Below, piece after piece: positions 54,955 to 64,000 of a DNA stretch of 64,000 bases; the stretch's first letter is position 1; each line of letters opens with the position of its first letter. The notes under the pieces are model-generated. The model did no database searches. It had not been told where the DNA came from and saw nothing but the letters and a program-made list of their open reading frames with translations. The position numbers and the translations under genes were made by a program. The stretch comes from Incurvaria masculella (taxonomy: Eukaryota > Arthropoda > Insecta > Lepidoptera > Incurvariidae): contig OX335642.1 of assembly GCA_946894095.1 (NCBI GenBank), forward strand, positions 755,021-819,020, read 5' to 3'.

Positions 54955-55663
54955 TTTGTTAGGTTTCCGTACCCAAAGGATGCTTTTTTTTAATGTGACC
55001 TGACATGGATAGCGAATACCACACAACTACCGTTATCATATTAGCCCAATACACCTCATTCCCGAAGGAAGTGTCATGCCAGGACCTTCCCTTTATGAGC
55101 ACGGCTACATTGAACTGGATGGAAAACACGGACAATTTTTCATTGCCGCTTCGACCATCTTTTCATCTAATGCGATGGTACCAACCCGGGCGGGCATAAA
55201 CCCTAACACCTAGTAGGGGAAGGGGACCTACAGTTATACCCAGGTCTCTGGTACGCTAGGCCAGTCCCCGCGCCACTATGCTACGAGCCGCTCAATGGCC
55301 GCTACGAGTGCTAATGGAACCCTCTTACTAAGCCTCAGCTGTCTCTCCGCCCGTCCGTCCGTCCTTCCGTCCGTCTGTCACAGGGCTGTATCTCATGAAC
55401 CGTAATTGCTGAAATTTGTAGTGTGTAGTTATTTTGCCGCTATAACTACAAATAGGCAAAATAAAAAATGTCAAAATTAAAGGTCGTTTCTTGTAACGTT
55501 TCATGGGTTGATAATTTAAAAATCATAAATAATAATAAGCATAGGAATGCTGACTTTTTATTTTTAAGGCCACGACCAAAAAACGTGATTTTTTATGTTA
55601 AATATTGTACGATGGTACGGAATCCTTAATGTGCGAGTCCGACTCGCACTTGGCCGGTTTTTG
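54955..55663 (-). repeat. CCGT repeat, copy 6, split by a SINE
   Basis: 54955-54983 (GTTAGGTTTCCGTACCCAAA GGATGC) continues at about 55309 (GCTAATGGAACCCTCTTACT AAGCC), with the (CCGT)n-like tract near 55350 and the end GAGTCCGACTCGCACTTGGC. A tRNA-headed SINE sits between. Confidence 0.78.
54984..55300 (-). mobile_element. tRNA-headed SINE with internal deletion
   Basis: Reversed A-tail and full body to GGACCTACAGTTATACC. It then jumps directly to the head (CAGGTCTCTGGTACGCTAGG ... CTACGAGCCGCTCA), missing about 100 bases present in other copies. The right border is uncertain by about 15 bases. Confidence 0.78.
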
Positions 55664-56984
55664 TATTTAGTTTGGCTTGCAGATTCGGCAGAAGTACATA
55701 TCGAGCGATGTGAAGTTGAGCGCCGTGCTTGCAAGCAAACATGATATATCCCATTTAAAAGTTATAAGATCAATTGAAATTTTCTAATCATAATACGCAA
55801 AAGTATTGCAGAAACTTAGCACTACAATTGTATAATTATTAATATACTAATAAGTTAAATAAGTATGTCGAATCTTATACAGAGTCTGTGCAGAAACGTT
55901 AAAGAATGTATTCGTAGATAATTGATCAGTTCCATTATCGGCTAATATCGGTAGAAAGAAAATGCCTTTTGGCATTAGGACCGCTTTTTGCAAACTGTTT
56001 TTATAAAGGCGTACAATAAAGATTTTTATTAATATTATTATAATACAATTGACATTTTTAAATCTTTATCTAAAAAAATCAAACTTATGTTTTGAAAACG
56101 AATATTTTCTTTGGGTATATATTCCGTCCTCAATATTAGGGATGCTAGCTTACCCTTCAGTTGGGATCCCGTTTTTCCACCCTGTAAGGAAATCGCTTAC
56201 AGATACGTCATGTTTTACCTTAAACGTTTCCGTAAAGATATTTTCCTCAGGACTTTTAGGTTTGACAAGAAATTTAGAAACACCGTTATAGTTTGAAATA
56301 AAATGAAATATGTTAAATAATTAAACAAAATACATCCTAAACATTTTGTCCACCAAATTTTCATGCTTTTGGTAAATATACCTGTAATTTAATTGTTATT
56401 TACGTAAAATTAATTATTTACGGTAAAGGATACCATCCTGAGAGGACTGTATATTAAGATAGTTTGGTAATGCAGAATTAGTGAGTGATAATGAACGTTA
56501 ATAAAATGTACAAAATGGAAGTCAAGGTGAACCAAATAGTTTCTTAGCCTCCGTAATCGAAAAGCATGTATGAAGATAAGAACCGATTGAAAAATGTTGT
56601 GATCGTACTGCATGGCGCCCTATAATTTCTGCCCGCCCTCCAGAGAAACGGAATATTTACTTGCCGAAAATATACTTCACATCTTCCTAGGAATCGGATG
56701 AGGTTGTTTGAGTCCTAACTTAAGCTAAAGGGCCGCGCTTTTATATCCCTCAGTCCTCCTTTTATTGTCCTTCAGGCTTATTGCAGCCCGCGGCGAGGAT
56801 CCGGAGAGCAGTTTGCTTTAGGACGATAAGGCTGTGTGTTTTGTGACGCTCCCTGCAGGGCGGAAGATTTTGACGCCGACCTGAAATTTTGGGAGCTTTT
56901 TTTACGGTAAATACTCTCGAAGATTTTGAACGTATATATATATACACTATCAGCTACACATTTTAAAAGTGTAATGTAATATAT
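55664..56984. other. Unassigned stretch; GC-richer end
   Basis: AT-rich to 56600; frames at 56049-56296 overlap in two phases and have no domain. 56700-56920 is GC-richer (GCCCGCGGCGAGGATCCGGA) and unassigned. Confidence 0.33.
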
Positions 56985-57523
56985 TTAAGGTGGGCCATCC
57001 CGCTCAACTCCCCATACAAACGGGGAAAGAAGATCACGCCCACATTTCTTGTCAAAGATCCAAAATTTTGCTCAAAATAGCTTTATTCGATGGAACTAGA
57101 TGTCTGATGACCGTTGGCATTGTACATTTGTGTTTGGTTTATAAGGTCTGAAAGTTCGAAGTTTTGGCGTGTTTTGAACAATAACTTTGGAGGTTGATTA
57201 CTTAACGATAAAATCTATACATCCTAAAAAGATTAGCCATCAGACATAGCTTGTTTCATGAAAATGTATAATAAATTTAGTTTTTGTTAGATTTTTGACT
57301 ACAGCGGTCGTAGTTTAATTTTAGCTAGAAGTCGTTTTGTAATAAAAAATTTCGTAAACCTTACTTATTCAAACAACTATGCGCATTGTCTGCTTTGTGG
57401 ACATGTTGCATCCTCCTCATCACGGAGCCTGTCTTTTTCTTTGAAACATAGAAGATCCCAGAGCGCAATAGTTTTGTACCGTGCCCGCGAATGAGTTAGT
57501 CCCGCCGGGAAGGGACACCTTAA
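56985..57523 (+). mobile_element. TTAA MITE family 2, copy 2
   Basis: 539 bp between TTAA at 56985 and 57520. Shares with copy 1 the blocks GGTGGGCCATCCCGCTCAAC, GATGACCGTTGGCATTGTA, ATCACGGAGCCTGTCTTTTT and GTGCCCGCGAATGAG. 57524-57690 is unassigned. Confidence 0.85.
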
Positions 57524-57690
57524 GACGTGAATTCGATGAACATCTCGCTCGAGGTTGTCAACTTTCATGTAAAGAAATCGTTTACCGCGCGATGTATTAG
57601 GAAAACCCGGAAAATATGTTACCGCAGCCTGCATTAGTGAACTCCACACACATGTACTACATCTGTAAAAAAATATATTTACTTTCAAGA

Positions 57691-58094
57691 AGAAGCGAGT
57701 GGCGCGGGGCTTGCCTAGCGTACCAGAGCTCTAGGCTCAAATTCTCTCCCCGTTTATTCACCGATTTCTTTCTATTTTGAGTTGGATAAGTGCATTTCGT
57801 CGCGAATGCGAGCTGCTCCATGGTTCAGAATCCATGTAAAACTAAAGGTCCCCTTCCTCTACTAAGTGGTAGGGTTTAGACCCGCCCGGGTTGGTACCAT
57901 CGCATTGGATGAAAAGATGGTCGAAGCGGCAATGAGAAATTGTCCGTGTTTACCATCCAGTTCCATGTAGCAGTGCTTATAAAGGTAAGGTCCTGGCATG
58001 GCACCTAACTCCTTCGGAAATGTGGTGTATTGGGCAAATATCATAACGGTAGTTGTGTGGTATTAGCCATCCATGTCAGGTTGCTTAAAAAAAT
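57691..58094 (+). mobile_element. Full-length tRNA-headed SINE
   Basis: Head AAGCGAGTGGCGCGGGGCTT with a decayed box B (GGCTCAAATTCTC). The body is well conserved (GCGAGCTGCTCCATGGTTCA, ACCCGCCCGGGTTGGTACCA) to the A-tail. Confidence 0.82.
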
Positions 58095-60353
58095 AAAAGT
58101 CTGACTTTTAGTAATTTTTATTTGCATTAAATACTATTAGGATAGTTGGATTATCGTAACCAAATACTTTATTTTTACAACTTTGAAGGGATGGTTGTTA
58201 CCCGAACCTTCAGTTATTTTATGAAATGTAAATGATGTTGAAGATGTTGGATCTGAAAATAGATTTTCATCAAATTAATGAGACCCCAACCTTTAACAGT
58301 CACCGTTCGAGAATACCGAATTTTCGGTACTTTTACATAACTTAAATTATAATTTCATTACTTGTTACTTAATTCCTGGGATTTTACGCACGTCGCCTGC
58401 GCGCCGCCGCGCCGCCGGTGTGAAGGGAAAATTTCAGTGGAAATTACGAGACGTCCTGAAACTTCGGCGGATCGTGACAGACGAGCTTTTAAAAACTTGC
58501 GAAAATTCTCTCCGACGGCGTTGTCGAGGTTCAGGTAGGCGTTGGAAGCGTTTTTAGTTGGGTGGAAAAAGTGGAAAAAGCTTTTCTTTGATATTCTGCG
58601 AAAAATTAAAAATGCATATTAATAAATATAAAACCCTGGAGCAACAGTCCACCATCTTGGGTTCATTTTCATATTAAACTAAGGAATTTCAAATCAGATT
58701 AGACTTAAAATCTACAGCAACGAAATCCTACAAAGACTAGGTACCATGCCAGGGTCTCACACTATAGTAAATGCGATTTCAGCTTAATATACTAGGTTAT
58801 GCCAAATATTTCGTTCAACTGGTTAATGTTTATAGTCACGAACGTGAGAATAAAGGCTGGTAAACGTTAATGTAATTGTAAAGACATATCTATCCTTAGT
58901 TGATGACATAAGAAAAAAGAAGACAGATATATCTTAAAAACAACAATAACGGTAACCGCTGAGGGTTTAACCCAGACTAAGAATACCATCAGTTGTAAGC
59001 GATATCACCAACAAGTATAATTATACGGGAAATAGCACCTTATCATATACGTTATACATTCGAATTTTGTAAACAAGGCAAGCGATTGAAATAGGGTTCA
59101 GACAGCTGGAGAATTCCATATCGACGGCGGTTCAGTCCAATCGGGAAATACCCCGACGAATTCCTGACACATCCCCGGGTTTTCAGACGTTTGGTAACCG
59201 GGTTACGCTGGTCGCGAATAGGCCAGTGATAATGTTATTTATCGTCGGAATAATAATACTTATTAAATAATTATAATCAAATTTAATTTAAATATATTTG
59301 TTGCTTACTTATGCTATTGATATATGCACGAGGTGACCTACCATTAGAAGTAGTAGTATTATAAATATGTCAGTATTTTGAAGAAAAATATTTAAAATAT
59401 TTTCGTAACCATTTAAAAAAGAGCTTTGGAGAGGGCCCAGTTTAATTTTTTTTAAATTTTCTTTGCCTTCTCCACTCGCATGTACTATAAAAATTTGTTT
59501 GACGTAACACAATGCCTTCGATTTAAAAGCGGTAATATGCACCCCAAAACACAAAATGATCGAACATGAATAAATCATCGCTTTTTATGTATTTTGCCTT
59601 CAAGGACATTGTTTTCTTCTTCTCAATGATTGTGCAATGGTTAGTTTACAATATCAGTTGAATTCATATTTCAATTCCAGTTCTATACATGTTGTGCAAT
59701 TGCATATGCCGAACTAATTAATGGCTAATGAAGTACGGCACTGGAGATGTAGGAAGGCAGACCAGAAAGTACTAAGTTATGGTACATCTAGATCAAATGC
59801 ATATTTAAGGTCTATACGTAAGAGGAGTGACAGACAAGTTCCATTTACATTAATGCAGTCATGGCGGCGCTTTCTGGGCTATTTTCACGGGGCTAAGTGC
59901 AGAGTTCCGTGAATTATCGAAAGGACCTCTGGATGTAACGAGCGGCTGGCGTGACAGACGGACGGACGGCCAATCGCCCGCACTGAGGATTGTGTCCGGG
60001 TACATAGTGCCCTAAAGGGCCTTTGGGATCGCCCAATTCACGGACGAAGCCGGAACAAACAGATTAAGCCGAACATGGTTGGCGTTGTCTAGACGAATAT
60101 ATACTATTACAGCTTAGTTAATCTTTCGTCATACATTCGCTCCACATTTCTGAAATATATCTACATAGAATAACCTTCTCAATTATCGTTACTATATTAT
60201 TTCAATAGAATGCTCACCTCATCTTTTTTTTTTTTACTATTTTCAATGGAAGAAAAAACACGTTTGGTCGATATTCGTTTACATCTATTTACTTAGAAAA
60301 AAAAAAACCATACCGATTCAAAAGCGCAAATAATTTCACAAAATTAGCCAAAA
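58095..60353. other. Long stretch without gene; two GC-rich patches
   Basis: 58385-58560 (CGCCTGCGCGCCGCCGCGCC) and 59090-59240 (GGGTTACGCTGGTCGCGAAT) are GC-rich without domains. A SINE scrap (ACTAGGTACCATGCCAGGGT) lies at 58737-58756. GACAGACGGACGGACGG near 59952 may be a CCGT repeat scrap. The rest is AT-rich. Confidence 0.35.
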
Positions 60354-60740
60354 TTTTTTTTTTATGTGACTGGACATGGATGGCTTATACCACACCTTCT
60401 GTCATGGTATTAGCCCAACACACCATATGGGAACTAGGTGCCATGCCAGGATCTTCCTTATATTGCACGGCTACATTGAACTGGATGGAAAACACGGACA
60501 ATTTTCATTGCCGCTTCGACCATCGTTCATCCAATGCGATGGTACCAACCCGGGCGGGATTAACCCTACCACCTAGTAAGTAAGGAAGGGGACCTACAGT
60601 TTAACGTGGAATCCGAACCACGGCCAGCCTCTCTCAACGGTCGAATGGTCACACATCCAAGACCAGGCCGGACCCAGCGTTGCTTAACTTCGGAGAGCGA
60701 TCGCCGAAGTGTCGCGCCACTGGGCCACTGAGGCTGACAA
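60354..60740 (-). mobile_element. Full-length 5S-headed SINE
   Basis: On the minus strand the head reads GTCAGCCTCAGTGGCCCAGT, CCGAAGTTAAGCAACGCTGG and GGCCTGGTCTTGGATGTGTG. The shared body follows, and the A-tail is at 60354-60362. It is uninterrupted and serves as the reference for the split copy at 51783-52580. Confidence 0.87.
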
Positions 60741-62238
60741 TTTACTGTCTTCTTTATTTTTATGAAAAAAAATTGTGATAGTTTTTAGACTTGATATTTT
60801 TTTCGATACCTAACCTAACTTAACATTGATTTTTCACTTTTAAAGCTACGAGAAAAAAGACAAACCTAAAAAAAATTTCATATTTATTTGAATTTATTTA
60901 TTTACGTGCTGAGGTGCCCTGCTCCACTCGGATAAATATCTCGACAACAGCGCCAACTATCGGATCCGATTGTAAATCTGAACCATTCAGGGACCCATCT
61001 GAATAAACACAAAATATTTCATACAGGCATGTCAGATTTATAAAACAATCTACACACTTCTAAAATACTTACATAGTTTCTGTTGCACACAGAAATTAAT
61101 GTGGCATGCTTGCGTTTAAAGGCTAAAATTGCTCATAGTTCACACATTGAAAACATTAGGTATTCAAATGTATTTTAAGCTTGAAATCGAGCGGAAATAC
61201 CTGTTCGCTATTTCAATATCAATTACTTTAAAGTATAAAGAAATTCCTAACAGCATAGTGAAGGAACCATTTCTTCAACACATATTTCTATCACATTGCG
61301 CAATGGAAGATTCGATTAAGAATAATTTGGAATTTTAGGTAAAAAGGAAAATCTTATCCCATGCCACTTTCCATTTGCGAAAAACCTGGATCTTTGAAAT
61401 GTTCTATTTTCAAAATCGGTTCGTTAGCGATGGCTATTTTAAAAGTTTAACTCGATTTACATTAGAAGGTGAATATTTTTAAGAAATCGGAATACGACTT
61501 TTCCATTACCGCCTGTTCGACGCAAATTGCAGGTTCGATCGCTAAAAGGGCTTTCCGTGTGCGATATGAGGTACGGAATGAGCCCATTCGGGCAGCGCCT
61601 CGGGTGGGTCACGTTTTGTTTTTACTGACCCGCGGAGACACAAATATTTACCGGCTATTACCCAGGGAGTACAGTGGAACTTCACGGGGTAAATCTGCAA
61701 AAGCTTTTCTCAAAATATATTTTCAAATGCAATATTCTCAGAATAAGAAGACGGCTACAGGTTGATGCCAACCTGAAATTTACGTTAACGTGAATGCGAG
61801 ATGCGAATTAAAAACAATACGATGCTGATTACAATTAAACAAACTTAAGTCATTTTGGGTGACCAACTGTCTATTCAGATGTGAGGTAAAACTTTTTATA
61901 GCCGCTATGTATGAATACAACAATAATTTAGATAATTTATACATATTGAACGCATAAGACACTACTTTTATCTAATTAATTTGAGTTTTTTGTGAATTTA
62001 ATCCAAATTGAAGCACTGTAAAAATTAAAAAATAATCAGAAAATCTTTTCGATCTGGACATTAGTCTAAATAGCCTAGAAAAGGATCAATATGCGAAGTC
62101 AACGCTATCTAGTAGTTGATGGAGAAACTTGTGTCGATTCGAATATAATCGATAAATCCGAAGTAAACAGGTTAGAATCCTACTTCCAACGAATTTTTAG
62201 AGCAAAACCCTTTGAATATTTTCAAAATCTGATTACAT
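60741..62238. other. Unassigned stretch; GC-richer patch and repeat scrap
   Basis: 61490-61770 is GC-richer (CGGGCAGCGCCTCGGGTGGG) with a domain-free 98-codon frame. 62028-62075 (AATAATCAGAAAATC, GACATTAGTCTAAA) matches the body of the tRNA-like repeat at 14530. CTAACCTAACTTAAC near 60809 is telomere-like but decayed. Confidence 0.35.
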
Positions 62239-62277
62239 GTTATGCAACGACATACAATGTAGATGTCGTTGCATAAC
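62239..62277. repeat. 15-bp perfect hairpin
   Basis: GTTATGCAACGACAT (62239-62253) and ATGTCGTTGCATAAC (62263-62277) around a 9-base loop. No T-run follows and no gene is near, so a terminator role is unlikely. Confidence 0.9.
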
Positions 62278-62410
62278 CTGAAATTACTAAAATTTTCAGT
62301 AAATTCATAATTTTTGGTCGTGGGTTTTTTTTCTTGAATGATGTTAATGTTAGTATTTAATTATTCCAGGAAATATACACAAACGTACGTGTGTTAGTCC
62401 TTGCTCATAA

Positions 62411-62590
62411 TGTTTTTTTATGCAACCTGACATGGATGGCTAACACCACACGACTACCGTTATGATATTAGCCCGGTACGCATTATCGGGCAATATTAAT
62501 TAGATGCCATGCCAGGACCTACATTGCATTGAACGGCAATATTGAATTGGATGGAAATCACGTACAAGTTTTCATTGCCGTTACGATATT
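62411..62590 (-). repeat. SINE 3'-end fragment
   Basis: TTTTTTTATGCAACCTGACA TGGATGGC, CCGTTATGATATTAGCCC, GATGCCATGCCAGGACC, GGATGGAAATCACG and TTTCATTGCCGTT; the rest of the body and the head are gone. 62278-62410 and 62591-63302 show nothing recognised. Confidence 0.65.
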
Positions 62591-63302
62591 GTAATATGAG
62601 AAAATGTCAGTCGAATTGATTCGGAAATCAAACTATATCCTTTTACCACTAAGCAATAAGCGTCTTCTAAAACTGCTCCAACACGTGCGGAGGGTTCAAG
62701 GAGAATTCGGAAAATGACTCCAACCTATAGATAGAAAAGTTCCGGTGAACTTCCAAAATCCATGCTTTCAAAATATCCTTTTACATAAAATATTAATAAT
62801 ACAATGATTTATATGAGAAGTATAAATCATTTGATGATTTATATGACACAGATGAAGATAGCAACAAAACTGCGCAAATCCGGACTTATGACTAATAGTA
62901 ATTTCTTCCAGTTTAACCACGGATAAACTACGGATACTGTTGTAGAAGGCAGATAACTTGATTTAAGTTCAACCCGAAATCCAATAAAAACGACATCGTC
63001 ATGAGCGTAGCCGGGTTACTACTACTCCTGAATGCATTTATTAACTAAATATTTAGCCTATTCTGGCGAGTGATAATCTCATTTGAAATATTCACGAAAT
63101 GTATATTATCCGACCGAAGAGAACCTAGAAAAATTGCAGCGTATGCAGTAGAAATTCGCGGATGGCCTTCATAGAGACGATAAATCTCATTTATAATTCC
63201 TAGCGCAACCAATGAGCTTTCAGTGCGATGCAAACTTTAATAGGAGAGCTCAAATATACAAACCAGTTTTGATTATATGACAAGTCTTGAGAAGATGAGT
63301 TT

Positions 63303-63417
63303 GATGAGCCGAGTAATATAAGAAAGGTATGTAACCTAGTTCCCATGTGGAGTGTTAGGCTAGTATCATCACCGTCGGTTTGGTATTAGCCATGCATGTC
63401 CAGTAACATAAAAAGGG
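63303..63417 (+). repeat. SINE 3'-end fragment
   Basis: GAGCCGAGTAATATAAGAAA, AACCTAGTTCCCATGTGGAG, GGTTTGGTATTAGCCATGCA, TGTCCAGTAACATAAAAA. Tail part only. Confidence 0.66.
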
Positions 63418-64000
63418 GTTGACTGGCGCCTCTAGTGCGGGCGGGCTGTCAGGGAACGAGGATCCGAGACAGTGGGAAGGGCGAGGGCGGGGTAATAGCT
63501 CTAAAAATAGAGGTATCGATGTCGCGATTCTGTAAGGATAACTTTATGCTTGATGAAATAATGAACTTCGAAAAAACTGGTATTGAAACACGAAGTTGAA
63601 ATTAATTAGATATTATTTTTATAAATATGACTTTTAGTGTATATATATTTTAGGTATATGCATCGTTTATAGTTTATATCGTTTTAATCGAACACTTTTA
63701 TATTTTGAAATTCGTATATTCTGTCAATTTGGTAAGTTATATTACACTCTCTATTACTTTTCTCTCCTACCTTAGGTGATTTCGTAATATCCGTAAAGTA
63801 TACTGGTAGATAATGCCTTTGATAATGAAGTGTATAATTAAATGTATTATTAATAAATAAATAAAGTTGTGGTAGTGTCTGCCTATGCAGGGTGCTCTTT
63901 TGAATGCTGTATATCAGGATCAACTGAGTCTTAAGAATACTCACAAATACGACTTGAAACTATATTAAACTATAATAACATGTTTAACGGCAGATTTCAA
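63418..64000. other. Unassigned end of window
   Basis: 63420-63500 is GC-rich (GCGGGCGGGCTGTCAGGGAA), the rest AT-rich. Nothing recognised. Confidence 0.3.

Noticed and set aside
62239..62277. Rho-independent-style terminator
   Set aside because: No T-run, no upstream gene, and the genome is eukaryotic.

Overview
The window looks like one large, repeat-filled intron or intergenic stretch from an insect genome, most likely a moth or butterfly. It is AT-rich, has no bacterial-style gene organisation, and is packed with transposable elements of types common in Lepidoptera: a BEL/Pao LTR retrotransposon, an intact mariner, 5'-truncated LINEs, SINEs, TTAA-flanked MITEs, and a (CCGT)n-bearing repeat with the 'GTTCCGTACC ... 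GAGTCCGACTCGCAC' layout. The organism assignment is inference from this repertoire.

Layout. 1-4890 is the 3' part of a BEL/Pao element: Gag, protease and RT in one frame, integrase in another, RNase H missing, then a polypurine tract and 3' LTR. From 4.9 to 23.8 kb there are only repeats and unassigned AT-rich DNA: CCGT repeats, SINEs, two of five copies of a 479-bp TTAA MITE, an inverted pair of tRNA-like repeats, LINE remnants and a TTAA foldback element. The only host coding sequence I can support is a 155-bp GC-rich exon on the minus strand at 23859-24013. It encodes the end of an immunoglobulin domain and has good splice sites. It is tightly hemmed in by TEs. From 24.1 to 28.6 kb there are a tRNA-headed SINE, the third TTAA MITE, a LINE 3' end and a full mariner (26349-27631) with an uninterrupted 341-aa DD34D transposase.

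The 28-42 kb part holds small inverted-repeat elements, a 545-bp foldback element, a (TA)n tract, an RTE-type LINE end and more MITEs. Between 42.8 and 45.5 kb lie two oppositely oriented 642-bp elements. Each is flanked by its own perfect 8-bp direct repeat and built from many copies of a short motif centred on CGTATAAT/ATTATACG. From 46 to 64 kb come another TTAA foldback MITE, nested SINEs (some headed by a 5S rRNA-like promoter, others by a tRNA-like promoter, on the same body), CCGT repeats and the last MITE copies.

How the parts relate. Few genes act together here. The biology is a layered transposon history. Nesting gives relative ages: the SINE body is older than the LINE, MITE and younger SINE copies inserted in it. 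The mariner and the 479-bp MITE look youngest. The most unusual observations are the motif-iterated 642-bp elements and the SINE family whose body carries at least three different heads. Boundaries are read by eye and may be off by a few bases. Family names given without a database search are provisional.
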